DNA from: Bolinopsis microptera
Lineage: Eukaryota; Ctenophora; Tentaculata; Lobata; Bolinopsidae
Reading direction: 5' to 3'
Assembly (NCBI RefSeq): GCF_026151205.1
Contig: NC_087074.1
Location: 1,054,001-1,118,000, forward strand
DNA length: 64,000 nucleotides
Shown here: in pieces, positions 1 through 12,819 of the stretch
Position numbering within the stretch: position 1 is the first letter of the stretch
Layout of the letters: each line of letters starts with the position of its first letter
The notes under the pieces: generated by a model
Database searches by the model: none
What the model saw: only the letters and a program-made list of their open reading frames with translations
Told to the model about the DNA's origin: nothing
Program-made: the position numbers and the translations under genes

Positions 1-3000
1 CCTTTTAGTTGGTAGCAGTGTGTTCCATGGTTACATGGCAGTTCAATGTACTCAACAGGCACTGTTCTGAGAGTTGTAACACTGTTACATTAACACTGTT
101 AATTTGCAACTTGATTTACACTGTTACCTTTACACTGTTACATTTACAATGATTTACACTGTTACATTATGTTTACAACTTCTAACCAAATATTCTAGTG
201 GAGTAGCTACAGTAGAGAATGTGTACCTTATCACACAGTAAAACCTTAATTTAATCTACTAAAATGAACTATAGATCATCAAGACGGTACAACTCACCTT
301 GTTTCAGGGTTAATGAGGAGGACTCTGGCGGCTAACTTGCGTTTGCAGGGTACACCCTCAGTAACACTCTTTACTGTTGTACTTGTCCTTCAAGTGTATT
401 AGTGTACGGAGCCTGTTAGGGATATTCAGGGTCATACGGGGATTATTTAGTTGTGAATAAAGAAACATCGCGATAAAATAACACTTAGTAAGTTTTTAAG
501 TAAAAACAAGTATATATATTTAATAGCCAGGAAGAAGAAATATCTCCATGGACATAGTAAGAATAACGCTCTCTAGCATAGGAACTGACCGGATATCCGG
601 CTGAATCGGTTTTCCGCCGGATATTCGGCTTTAATCTCCGTTCCGGTTCGGGTTTTCGTCCGGTTTCCAAAATTTGGCGGATATTCACAGGACATTTCTT
701 TTTTAAGTGTTCCTAAAATGTATTTAATATTTCTGTCAAAATTTTACTAAGGGGCATCTAAGTCCATTGCTTCTGTGACCGGTAATCCACGCCCTCACAT
801 GTCGCATGTTATCTGTCAGCGAATGTTCAAGACCCGTTGATGTGAATTTTTGAGTGGGTTTTAGAGTCAAAACAGCTACCATTTATGCTTTACTTTAGGC
901 ATTTCAACAGAGCCCAGCGGGTCCCTGCTTTATTGTGGTAAACAAACCCGTGGCTTAATCTCCCCTTACATGTCAGGATTAAACAAAGGCCATCATGCCA
1001 TTAAAAACCTTTGGGACATTATCCCGGTTATTTTGACGCCACGAACTTATAAGAGCTGCACTGGCTGCTGGATCTTTGGGCTTTACTACTGAAGCAATCT
1101 TGTACATTTGTGCTAGGCAAGGCGCAGTGATTCTTGCAATGGTTTGATTTTATTCCAACTCGTTTCTAGCTCTGTCATACAGCAGATCAATCAGTGACTC
1201 TGCATGCTGCACAACTTAATCAACAAGTGACTGCTGCTCACAGGCAGAAGTTGGTTGAAATTTGAATAGGGCGTGACACAGTTAGTCGTGACTGTAAGCA
1301 CTATCTCATTGTGTCCACATGGCTTTTATATTCATAATTATTGATAAAAACCCACAATCAAGGCTTAATCTAATTTTCCGAGCAGCCTTAAATATCTTCT
1401 TCTTAATACCCGGTTCCGGCCCGAAAATGCGACAAACCGGAATATCCGGTCTTTTCTGGTCGGCAGCCACAAACCTTTAGACGTCGGTTCCTACTCTAGC
1501 AAACGGGGGAATGCAACGTCAATAATGTCAATTAATGTCAAATTAATGTCAATTATGTCAATTAATGTCAATTAATTTTCTGTTTTGCAAAATTTGGATC
1601 TGACATTATTGGACATGATATTTTTCGACCTGGATTCTGTAGGTTACCATATTTATTTTTAGCACTTTTAGAACGTTTATATCATCAATGTATTCACTAC
1701 TATCACATATGGAAAGGTGAAATGTGAAAAAAATTCAGATCATTAAACAATAAAAACTAAAATAATACGGGTTTCCCGAAATTAAGATTTTCTTAAATGG
1801 GCCTTGCCATACAAGCGGGCGTGGGTTCTCACCTTCATCAAGACTTCAAAACCCACATTAAACCGAAATGCCTTCATGACATTTATTTTTGAATAACGAA
1901 TTTTAAACAGCTAAACATTACTCCTTCATACTAAAAAAAAAAAAAGCCGATTCTAGATATTTTACCTGGTATAAGAAACCAATAAAAAATATTGGGCGTG
2001 GCCGGTGGGACCGAAGATGGAAGAGTTGGAAGCTGAAAAATTTTTTTGGTAGGTCTTTGAACCTAAGGATCAACAAGATAAGAACATACTCATAATTATT
2101 TAAGGACATTTTGTTTTTTTGACCCGATCTACTAAACATAGACGTGAATATATTGAATATTTATCGATAATGTTCAATTAATGTCATTAATGTCAATTAT
2201 GTCAATTAATGTCAATTAATGTCAATTAATGTCAATAATGTCATGTCAGTTTGGGGTTTTATGGAATACTGACATTAATGAGTTGCATCAACCCCAGCAA
2301 AACAGTCCCTAAGTGGAAAGAGTACCTACAGGATACCCCCATAGGGAAGGTACATCTCAGTCGTTAGCAGCCTGTTTCGTAACGGTGTATTAACAAGGTG
2401 ACTGGCGTCAGAGAAGAGAAAGTGGGTTACTGTTTTCTCCGAAAGTGCTTTCCATCCCTACGCCGTACAGTCCTGTGTTAATTAGACTGTGTTAATTAGA
2501 CAGTTAATAAGAGTCGATTAATAATTTATCTCCCTGCTAAAATTTTAAACTATTTTAATTATAAATGTATGCACCTGACTACACTGCCAGAGCTACCCAC
2601 ATTATACAGGTGGCCCAGAAGTAACTGCCCATACGCGACCCTTTCATACTCACGTAATTCTTCTTAGAATTGCACAGAAATTTCAGAGATTATAGATATG
2701 AGTTTCATAATTTTATTGTATTTTCAATCTCAAACTCTGGAGAGAGAGAATAAAAACAATGGATATAATCCCCCGGGGCTGCACCATTTATAAACACACC
2801 TCACCTAAAATAAGGTTTAGCCATCGGTTACCGTATTGACACACCCCGACAATATCAACACTTCTTTCAGGAGCACTGCCCTCTTGTGGAGGAAGGCTGT
2901 TACTCCCTTGATCCCACGTTCACAGTACCCGTACCTCTTCAACACTCTGGAATGACTCCTTGTAGCACCTGTTTTTTTTAATGTTTACACTTCAACTATC

Positions 3001-4898
3001 AGATAATCCTAAAACTGTATTTTTGTTTAAAGAGTGGCACAATCATTTAGTATTTTAGATGAAAACCTACGGAAATAAGGTTCCGGCTAATAAAGCAGCA
3101 TTGAAACATTTCATACTAAAAAAGATATTCTTATGAAGAGGTAAGGTGGTCACTAGTCCTTTAAAATCGGAATGAATCACATACCATAAGTCTTGTTGAT
3201 ATCCTGTTGCTGACAGAAACGTTCACTATCTCGGTTTGGGTGGTGAGGTGAGTATTGCGGTCTTGTCAACAGTAACTACATCAACAACCGAGCAGGATAA
3301 GAAACTGTCCCACTGATTACAAGTCACAGAGGTCTAGATTCCTGAATTAAGTGGAGGAACTTACAGGAGCTTAAAGAATAGAGATTACTATGTTATAGTT
3401 GGCTTACAATAAAATTGATGTTCAAAGAAGGCTGTTAGAAATTGTTATGATTAATTTAGTATCGAATCTCTGAGTTTGAGTATAGAACAGTGTGGTGAAC
3501 TCTCACGCCACCGTTCTGTAAGTACATTTCTCTTCTTCCAAATCTACAACAGAGGAAATACCTCTTCACCTTCTCTTCCTCGTCCCTCAAGCGTTGTTCT
3601 GATAACATGTTAATTCCTCGCTGATATCAGTACCTAGCATATTATGATAAGAATTAGATATGGCTCAACCACAAGAATTCAATATTGATATAAATTACTT
3701 CTACATCTAGTTTCTTCATTCATTTTTTCATTCGGTATGATTTAACATTGCACTTAATTGTTATCAAAATATTTTATCTTAGCGCTAGTATCCTAATTCC
3801 AAAGCTTATTTGGTGCCCTCAAGACATACAATTTAAATAGAAATGCACTTATTCACATTACCTCTGATAAAGCCCCCCAGTAATCCATTGGGGAGGTTCA
3901 CTACCACATCACTCACAACTTCAGAAACACCGAGCATCAGCATACCAGGGGAACAGTTTCTAAAAACAGACTATCCACATTAATATGTTGTTATAGAGAG
4001 TGATATTTTGGATTTGTGCCAATGAGGACCGATACAAAGGTCAGGCATAGCAAGTGTATTTCAAATTTAATAACACCAGGTATGTTGTGTGTGTCTGTGT
4101 GGGTGTCTGTGTGTGTGTCTGTGTGTAATTCGAACGGTTATACAAAAAAAAAGTGTAATGTTACGGACTGGTTTTTTTCGGTATAGTGCCGACAAACTTG
4201 ACGCAGCCATCCGCAACTTTTATTAACAACATCGGCAGGTGGTAAGTGGTTTAATCGATGGTTTTGTTTCACAAAAATATGGTTACATAAAATGGCTTGA
4301 GATGAACGGCAAGAGTTACGGGGCTAGCTCTCTCTCTGCATATGTAGGTATTTATTAATGGCGTATATATTACATGGTCATATAATACTATCAACTTATT
4401 AGGGGAGGGAGAGCAGTGCTCAAACGGTTCTGTTTGGACTGTAGGCGAGTTCATACTTTCATACGGCAATGTAATGCAGTTCACAAATATGATAGGCTGT
4501 GTGGTTGCATGCGTGTTAGGGTTAATATCTGATGATATTCATTAAGAATTACTATCTTTTAAGCATACTATTGGATACGAGAGGGCACTCCGAATAGAAT
4601 GCTCGGCCTAATCCGGGTTTTGGACTAGCGGGTATTACTCCCTACCTTTTTACTGCGGCAGTTAATCCGGCCGTAGCCGGGTTACACTAGTGAATATTAT
4701 CTAATTAAAACAATAACAGTCCCCCCCCCCCCCCCCCACCCCCCCCTTCTGTTTATCGTTTTACCTTGTATGTCAGATCTTCAACGGGTTTTCCCAGATC
4801 AGAAATAGAATCATCTTTAGACTTTTTGGCTAAGGATTTCTTCCGAGAATATTATGCTCTACTTTTTCTTTCTTGAAAATACAATTTTTTAAAGAATT
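1..4898 (-). CDS. PDCD11: RRP5/PDCD11-like rRNA biogenesis protein, 5' exons, unit 1 (partial, runs off left edge)
   Basis: RRP5/PDCD11 is a nucleolar multi-S1-domain protein needed for pre-rRNA cleavage. Minus-strand exons deduced from splice sites are about 4765-4898 (basic linker, ending near IEDLTYK), 3862-3959 (start of S1-1), 3562-3633 (acidic segment with EEFNSVIENNAEVDEEAEG), 3184-3341 (rest of S1-1), 2805-2968 (S1-2), about 2296-2472 (S1-3 start), 299-412 (S1-3 end, with INPENR) and 1-66 (S1-4 start). Diagnostic pieces in the three-copy consensus are LSPGMLMLGVVSEVGEVD, LPNGLTGFIR, VLQGVIQSVEEYGYMVN and GDVVEDVEVVQVTKRG; their order and spacing match the family's N-terminal third. 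Most junction phases agree. The first coding exon was not found. Indels break frames in this copy, which may be sequencing error, and two hAT elements sit at the end of the 2296-2472 exon. The rest of the gene could lie left of the window. Confidence 0.6.
579..1493. mobile_element. Non-autonomous hAT element, unit 1
   Basis: Terminal inverted repeats begin TAGGAACTGACCGG on the left and end CGGTTCCTA on the right. They are flanked by the 8-bp direct repeat CTCTAGCA (571-578 and 1494-1501), the usual hAT target duplication length. The ends are rich in CCGGATAT palindromes. The interior has no intact transposase. The same element is in units 2 and 3, so it was inserted before the array expanded. 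Confidence 0.85.
1505..2295. mobile_element. Second non-autonomous hAT-like element with GTCAATTAAT subterminal repeats, unit 1
   Basis: Inverted ends GGGGGATGCAACGTC and its complement (about 1505 and 2295) are flanked by the 8-bp duplication AGCAAAAC (one A missing on the left in this copy). Subterminal arrays of a 10-bp GTCAATTAAT unit lie at about 1511-1580 and 2170-2250. No transposase frame was seen. Its target overlaps the right target duplication of the neighbouring hAT element, so it landed directly beside it. Confidence 0.8.
4080..4720. repeat. Dispersed repeat with GT and CT tracts, unit 1
   Basis: The stretch from the GT-rich tract through AACGGTTATACAAAAAAAA, TAAAAATCGGCCGG, a short CT tract and GAATTGCTCG is repeated in units 2 and 3. 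It is also present as a separate copy at 46900-47780, where the GT and CT tracts are hugely expanded. It is therefore a mobile or dispersed repeat sitting in an intron of the RRP5-like copies. No coding frame is convincing. Confidence 0.75.
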
Positions 4899-5665
4899 CT
4901 GTATTTAATCTATATCCACCCTCAGCAACCACGGCCAGCTTTCAGGTAAAAATTTTGGCGCGGACAATTGGTTCTACTCATGTGGTAAATTTGAAGAAAA
5001 ATACACGATGCTGAATGAAAATCAACAGCCAGATATCGACGAGCAAAATTTACAAAGAGTCTATCTGAGGCATACTCAGGAGTTGATTTCGGAGGTTTAA
5101 TATCGTGCTTAAAACAATTACAAACTGTTAGATGTTCACGTGACATATTTGGTAATCAGAATACCCACACTCACAGTCGCTACGTTGCCCCAGGTTTAGG
5201 AAGTGTGATAAAAGGTGTGATTAAAGTTTGCGGGAAGTACAGCAACGAAACACAAAACTTTATCGCAGAAACGAATAGACTATCTTCGAGGTATTTTACA
5301 ATGCTACACGCCATCCAACAATTTTCACTGCCATTTTCAGATAAGATAATCTGTGAATTCTTTCAGGGACTCTGTTATTACTGTTCTAAATTAATGTAAG
5401 GATAAGAATCATTTTCAATCCCTAATAGTGTTATTATATTTATGTATGTGTGTATATCTTTAAATTGATTGTAATTAAACATTTTAAGGCGTTAATGGCA
5501 GAGTACTGCCTCGGGGTAGTGCAATCCATCAATAACTGAAACTTTCGTTGTCTCTATTCATTTATACGATATAATATATTCATTTTTTGTTCATTTTATC
5601 ATTCATATTGACTCATAGCATGAGGTCTCGAGGTTCTACACGGAAGTATTAATCAAGTGATATAA
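4899..5665. other. Upstream part of the 7.2-kb unit, no gene recognised
   Basis: AT-rich sequence conserved among the three units, between the most upstream exon I could assign and the minisatellite. It may hold the first exon or promoter of the RRP5-like fragment. The open frames here (for example minus 4922-5146) resemble nothing I know and are broken differently in the other copies. Confidence 0.5.
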
Positions 5666-7085
5666 AGACTCTGACTATACTGAAGTACAGACTACATGAC
5701 TGAATACAGGACTACTGACTAAACTACAGACTATGACTGAACTACAGACTACTGACTGAACTAAGACTATGACTGAAAGTACAGACTACTGACTGAAGTA
5801 CAGACTAATGCTGAACTACAGCTATGACTGAAGTACAGACTACCTGACTTGAAGTACAGGGACTACCGACATGGAACTATGACTACTGACTGACCACTAC
5901 AGATACTGTACTGACGTACAGTTACTGACTGAAGTACAGACTACTGACTGAAGTACAGACTACTGACTTGAAATACAGGACTACTGATGACCTACAGACC
6001 TACTGACTGAACTAAGACTACTGACTGAACTACAGACTATGATGAACTTACATGCTATGACTAAAACTACAGACTTACTGACTGAAGTACAGAATACTGC
6101 AGAACTACAGACTACAGATGAAAGTACAGACTTACTGACTGACGTACAGACTACGATGAAGTACAGACTTCTGACTGAAGTCCAGACTAACTGATGAAGT
6201 ACAGGACTACTGACTGAACTACAGACTACTGACTGAACTACGACTACTGACTGAACTACAGATATGATGAACTACGCTATGACTGAACTAATGCTACGAC
6301 TAAAACTACAGACTACTGACTGAAGTAAGACTATGACTGAACTACAGGACTACTGACTGAAGTCAGGACTTACTGACTCGAAGTACAGGACTTTACTGAT
6401 GAAGTACAGACTACTGACTGAACTACAGACGTACTACTGAAATGTACAGACTACTGACTGAAGTACAGACTATGACTGAGTACAGGACTACTGACTGAAG
6501 TACAGACTACTGACTGAACTACAGACTACTGGACTAAACTACAGACTACTGACTGAACTACAGGACTACTGACTGTACTAAGACTACTGCTAAGTCAGAC
6601 TACTGACTGACAGTACAGACTACTGACTGAATACAGACTACTGACTGAACTACCAGATATGACTGAAGTACAGACTACTGACTTGAGTACCGGACTACTG
6701 ACTGGACTCCAGACTACTGACTGAACTACAGACTACTGAACTGAAAGTACAGGACTACTGACTGAAGTACGGACTACTGACTGAAGTACAGGACTACTGA
6801 ATGAACTACAGAATAACTGACTGAAACTACAGACTACTGACTGAAGTACAGACTACTGGACTGAAGTACAGATACTGACCTGAATACTGACTACTGACTG
6901 AACTTACAGACTACTGACTGAAGTACAGATATGACTGAAGTACCAGACTACTGACTGATACAGACTACTGACTGGAACTACTGACTACTGACTGAAACTA
7001 CAGGACTACTGACTGAACTACAGACTACTGACTGAATACATGCTACTGACTAAAACGTACGACTACTGACTGAAGTACAGACTAC
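5666..7085. repeat. 19-bp minisatellite, unit 1
   Basis: About 74 degenerate copies of GACTACTGACTGAAGTACA, with A/G variation at one position (AACTACA or AAGTACA) and frequent one-base gains and losses. On the minus strand it directly follows the last recognisable codons of the unit 2 RRP5-like exon. Confidence 0.95.
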
Positions 7086-7745
7086 TGCCGTCATCAAGTG
7101 AGACATACACCCCAGTTTAGTACCTGAACCACCTCCACATCCTCCTCCACATCCCCTTTCTTTAGTTGGAGAGGGTGTTTCCATGGTTACATGGCAGTTC
7201 AATGTACTCAACGCACTGTCTGAGAGTTTGTAACACTGTTACATTAACACTGTTACATTATGCAATGATTTTACATGTTACATTTCATGTTTAACATTTA
7301 CAATGATTTTACACTGTATACATTATGTTTACAACTTCTCTAACCAAATATTCTAGTAGAGTTGTCAGTAGAGAATTGTGTACCTTATCACACGTAAATT
7401 CCTTAATTTAATCTACTTAAAATGTAACCTATAGCATCATCACAGACAGGGTACAACTCACCTTTTTTCAGGGTTATGAGAGGGACTCTTGGCGGCTAAC
7501 TTGCGTTTAGGAGGGTACCCTCCAGTACACTCTTACTGTTGTACATTCCTTCAGATGTATTAGGTGTACGGAGCCTGCTTAGGGATATTCAGGGTCAAAC
7601 GGGGATTATTTAGTTGTGAAAATACAAGAAACATCGCGATAAAATACACATAGTAAGTTTTATAGTAAACAAGTAAATATATTTAATAGCCAGAAGAAGA
7701 ATATCTCCATGGGACCATAGCTAGAAACTAAAGCTCCTCTACGCA

Positions 7746-8683
7746 TAGGAACTGACCGGATATCGGCTGAATCCGGTTCAGCCGGATATTCGGCTTTAAT
7801 CTCCGGGTTCGGTTCGGTTTCGGTCCGGTTTTTCAAAACTTTGGCCGGTATTCAACAGGGACATTTCTTTTTTAGTGTTCTAAAAAATGTATAATTTTTC
7901 TTGTCAAAATTCTTACTAAGGGCATCCAGCTCCATTGCTCTCAGTGCGACCGGTAAATTCCCGCCTCACGGTTCGCTGTTAATTGTCAGCGACTGTTCAA
8001 GACCCGTTGATGTGAGATTTTTGAGTGGGGTTAGAGTCAAAACAGCTACCCATTTCTGCTTTACTTATGAGCATTTCAGCAGTGCCCAGGAGGGTCCTGC
8101 TTTATTGTGGTAAACAAACCGTTGCTAACTCCCCTTACATGTCAAGGATTAAAACAAAGACCATTTCATGCCATTAAAAACTTTGGACATTATCTTCGGT
8201 TATTATTGACGCCACGAACTTCGAAATCTTATAAGAGCTGCATGGCTGCTGATCTGCGGGCTTTACTTACTGAAGAATTTGTACATTTGTGCTAGGCAAG
8301 GCGCAGTGAATTCTTGCAATGTTTTGATTTTATTCCAACTCGTTTCTAGCTTCTGCTCATACAGCAGATCATTCAGTGGTCTCTGCACTGCTTCGCACAA
8401 CATATCCAACAAGTGACTGCGATCACAGCGCTAGAGAAAGAAGTTTGGTTGAAAATTTGAAATAGGGCGTGAAACACAGTTAGTCGGACTGTAAGCACTT
8501 TCTCATTGTCGTCCACATGGCTTTTAATTATTATAATTGATAAAACCACATCAAGGATTAATCTCAATTTTCCCGGCAGCCTTATATATCTTCTTTTATT
8601 ACCCGGTTCGGCCCGGAATAATGCGACAAACGAATATCGTCTTCGTTCGGTCCGGCAGCAAAACCTTAGACCGGTCGTTCCTA
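7746..8683. mobile_element. Non-autonomous hAT element, unit 2
   Basis: Copy of the element at 579-1493 with TAGGAACTGACCGG at the left end. The right duplication CTCTAGCA is at 8684-8691; the left one has an extra base (CTCTACGCA). Confidence 0.8.
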
Positions 8684-8695
8684 CTCTAGCAAAAC

Positions 8696-9483
8696 GGGGG
8701 GAATGCAACGTCAATTAAGTCAATATTAATGTCAATTAATGTCATTTAATGTCAATTAATGTCAATTAATGTCAGTTTTGCAAAATTTGTGGAATTACTG
8801 ACCACTTAATTGACCATGATATTTTTCGACCAGAGATTATGTAGTTCTACCATTTATTTTTAGCCACTGTTTTAGAACGTTTTTATCATCATTTTATTCA
8901 CTTACTATCACATTTGAAATGGAAATGAGAAAAAATTAGATCAATAAACAAAACTAAAATAATACGGTTTCCCGAAATTTAATTTTCTTAAATGGGCCTT
9001 GGCCATCCATAGGGCGTGGTTCTCACATCATCAGAACTTAACCCACATTACAACGAAATGCCTTCATGACATTTATTTTTGAATAACGAATTTTAACACG
9101 CTAACATTACTCCTTTCCTACTAAAAAAGCGATTTAGATCTATTACTGTATAAGAACCAATAAAATATGGGGCGTGGCGGTGGGGACCGAAGATGCGAAG
9201 AGTGAAGCTGAAATTTTTTTGGTGGTCTTTGGTAACCTAAGGATCAACAGATAAGAACATACTCTTATTATTTAAGGACATTTTGTTTTTTTTGAACCGA
9301 TATCTAACTTACATAGGACGTTGAATATCTTGAATATTTATCGAATAATGTCACTTAATGTCAATTAATGTCAATTAATGTCAATGAATGGTCAATAAAT
9401 GTTCAATTAATGTCAATTAAGGTCAATGTCAGTTTGGGGTTTTTATGGGAATACTGACATTAAATTGACGTTGCATCACCCCC
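8696..9483. mobile_element. Second hAT-like element, unit 2
   Basis: Copy of the element at 1505-2295. The left duplication AGCAAAAC at 8688-8695 is intact. GTCAATTAAT repeats lie near both ends and the right end reads GACGTTGCATCACCCCC. Confidence 0.8.
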
Positions 9484-11259
9484 AGCAAACAAGTCCCTAG
9501 TGGAAGAGTACCTACCAGGATACCCCCAAGGAAGTACATCTCAGACCGTTAGAAGCCCTGTCTTACGGTGATATTTACAAAGAGACCTGGCGTCAAGAGA
9601 AAGAGACGTGGTTACTGTTTTTCCGAAAGTGCTTTTCATCCCTACCGGTACAGTTCCTGGTGTTAATTAGACTGTGTTAATTAACAGTTAATAAAGAGAT
9701 GCTTAATAATTTATCTCCCTGCTAAAATTAAAATATTTTAATTATAAATGTATGAACCTGACTACACTGCCAGAACTACCCAATTATACAGAGTGGCCCA
9801 GAAGTAAACATGCCCATACGCGACCTTTAATAACTCACGTAATTCTTCTTAGAAATGCCACAGAATTTCAGAGATTATAGTATATGAGTCAAACTTATTA
9901 TTGTATTATTCAATCACAAACTCTGGAGACGAGAAATAAAAACCATGTACATAATCCCCCGGGGCAGCACAATTTATAACACCAATCACTAAAATAGGTT
10001 GCCATCTGTTAACCGTATTGACAACCACCCGGACATATCCACATTTTCAGGAGCACTGACTCTGTTGAGGAAGGCTGTTACTCCCTTGACTCCCACGTTC
10101 ACCATGTACCGTACTCTTCAACACTACGGATGGACTCCTTGTAGCACCTGTTTTTATGTTACAACTTCGACATCAGATAATCCTAAAAACTGTATTTTTG
10201 TTTTAAAATAGTGGCACATTCATATAAGTATTTTTAAGATGGAAACCTACCGGAAATAAGGTTCCGGTAATAAAGCACACATTTGAAACACTTTCTTACT
10301 AAAAAGATATTCTTATAAGAAGGTAGGTGGTCATGTCTTGTTATCGAATGAAATCACCTACCATATTCTTGTTCGATATCTGTGCTTGACAGGAAAAACG
10401 TTCAACTATCTCCGGTTTGTGGTGCGGTTGCGTTTGCGTGTCTTGTCAACAGAAACGTACATCAACAAAACCGAGCAGATAAGAACTGTCACTGATACAA
10501 CGTCACAGAGGTCTAGTTCCGGAAATTAAGTGGGAAACTTACAGGAGCTTAAAGAATAGAGATACTATGTTCATAGGTGGCTTACATTATAAAATTGAGT
10601 TCAAAAGAAGGCTGTTTAGGAATTGCTTATGATATAATTTAGTATCAGAATCTCTGGTTTGGTATAGAACAGTGTGGTGAACTTCACGCCCACCCGTTCT
10701 GTAAGTACATTTCTCTTCTTCAAAATCTACCACAGAGGGAACTAACCTCTTACCTTCGGCTTCCGCGTCAACCTGCTGTCAGCGTTGTTTCTCGATACAC
10801 TGTTAAATTCCTCGTGATATCAGTCCAGCATATTATGATAATAATTAGATATGGTCAACACAAGAATTCAATATTGTTATAAATTACTTCTACATCTAGG
10901 TTTTCATTTCATTTTTCATGTCGGTATGCATTTAACAGTGCACTTAATTGTTATCAAACTATTTTATCTTAGCTAGATTAATTCAAAGCTTATTTGTGCC
11001 ACACATTACAATAACATAGAAATGCATATTCTCATTACCTTGATAAAGCAGTCAATTCCATATGGGCAGGGTTCATACCACATCAACCTCACCAACTCAG
11101 AAACAACACCGAGCATCAGCATTACCAGGGGACAGTTTCTAAAAACCGAATATCCACATTAATATGTTGTTAGAGAGTGATATTTGGATTTGTGCCAATG
11201 AGACGATACAAAGGTCAGGGTATAGCAAGGGTATTATCACTTACATAACACCAGAATTG

Positions 11260-11880
11260 TCAGTGTGTCTGTGTGTGTGTCTGTGTGGTGTCTGTGTGTA
11301 ATTTCCGAACGGTTAACAAAAAAAACGTTAATAGTTAGGGGACTGAGTTTTTGCGTATAGTTGCGACAAAACTCTGACGGAAGCCAATAAGCAAATTTTA
11401 TAAAAATCGGCCGGTGGTAAGTGTTTAATTGATGGTTTTGCTACCACCAAAAATATTTCGGGTTTACATAAATGGCTGAGAAGAACGGCAAGGGATGTTA
11501 CGGGGCTAGCTCTCTCTCTGCATATGTAGAGTATATATTACATGGCGTATATATTACATTGGTCATATCAATACTATAAAACTTTATTAGGGGAGGAGTG
11601 CTCAAACGGTCTTTTTGGACTGTAGAGAGAGTTAAACTTTCATACGGACAATGTAATGCATGTTCACAAATATGATAGGATGTGTGGTGCATGGTGTTAG
11701 GTGTTAATTTCTATTGATTTCATTAAGAATTACTATCTTTTAAAGATTACTATTGGATCACGTGAGGGCACTTCCGAATTGATTGCTCGCCTAATCCGGG
11801 TTTTGACATCAGCGGGTAATTATCTACCCTTTTTAATGCGGCAGGGAGAATCGGCCGTTAGGCCGGGTTACACTAGTAAT
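11260..11880. repeat. Dispersed GT/CT-containing repeat, unit 2
   Basis: Counterpart of 4080-4720, with a short GTGTGTCT tract followed by the same conserved core. Confidence 0.7.
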
Positions 11881-12819
11881 ATTTATATAATGAACAAATA
11901 AATGTGTTATCGTGTACTTGTATGTAAGATCTTCCAATGGTTTTCCAGATCAGAAAATAGAATCATTCTTTAGACTTTTGGCTATGGATTTTTCCGAGAA
12001 TATATGCTCTACTTTTTTTTCTTGAAAATAAATTTTTAAAGAATTCTGTAATTTAATCAATATACCTCAGAAACACTCGGCCAGTTTCAGGTACAATTTT
12101 GGCGCGGACAAAATTGGTTCTACTCATGTGTAAATTTGAAGAAAAATACACCGATGCTGAATGAAAATCACAGGGCAGATATCGGCACGAGCCAACTAAT
12201 TACAAGGAGTCTATCTGAGGCTACTCAGGAGTGATTCGCGGTATAATATCGTGCACTTAACTAATTACAAAACTTGTTTAGATGTTCACGTGACATTATG
12301 TGGTAATCAGAATAACCACACTCACAGTCGTACGTTGCCCAGGTTTAGGAAGTTTGATAAAAGGTGTGATTTAATGTTGCGGGACTACAGCAACGGAAAC
12401 ACATAACTTTATCGCAGAACGAAATATGACTATCTTCGAAGTATTTTACAATGCTCCACGCCATCCAACAATTTCACTGCCATTTCCTGAATAAGATATC
12501 TGAGACATTCTTTCAGACTCTGTATTACAGTTCTAAATTAATGTAAGAGATAAGAACTATTTACATGCCCTAATAGTGTATATTATATTTTTTTTCTGTA
12601 TGTGTTGTATATCTTTAAATGATTGTAATTAACATTTTATAGCGTTAATGCAGAGTACTGCCTCGGGGTAGTGCAATCCATCAATAATAAACTTTCGTAT
12701 TCACTATCATTTATACGATATAATTCATATTCATTTTTGGTTCATTATCATTATATTGACCCATAGCATGAGGTCTCGAGTTCTACACGGCAAGTATTTA
12801 AATACAAGTGATATAAAAG

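Larger units (their letters stand above)
7088..12045 (-). pseudogene. RRP5/PDCD11-like 5' exons, unit 2, truncated by minisatellite
   Basis: Same exon series as unit 1 on the minus strand: about 11917-12045 (linker), 11039-11138 and 10362-10519 (S1-1), 10747-10825 (acidic segment), 9990-10147 (S1-2), 9484-9656 (S1-3 start), 7462-7574 (S1-3 end) and 7088-7219 (S1-4 start). The last exon stops after the codons for LTDDG, where the 19-bp minisatellite begins, so the remaining S1 domains and the C-terminal TPR part of the family are missing. The hAT pair interrupts the path at 7746-9483. Scattered indels break frames. Splice sites and several junction phases remain compatible, for example phase 0 between the S1-1 and S1-2 exons. 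Confidence 0.6.

Noticed and set aside
8373-8714. 113-codon minus-strand frame in unit 2
   Set aside because: It lies inside the non-autonomous hAT element, is not open in the other two units, and matches no family.
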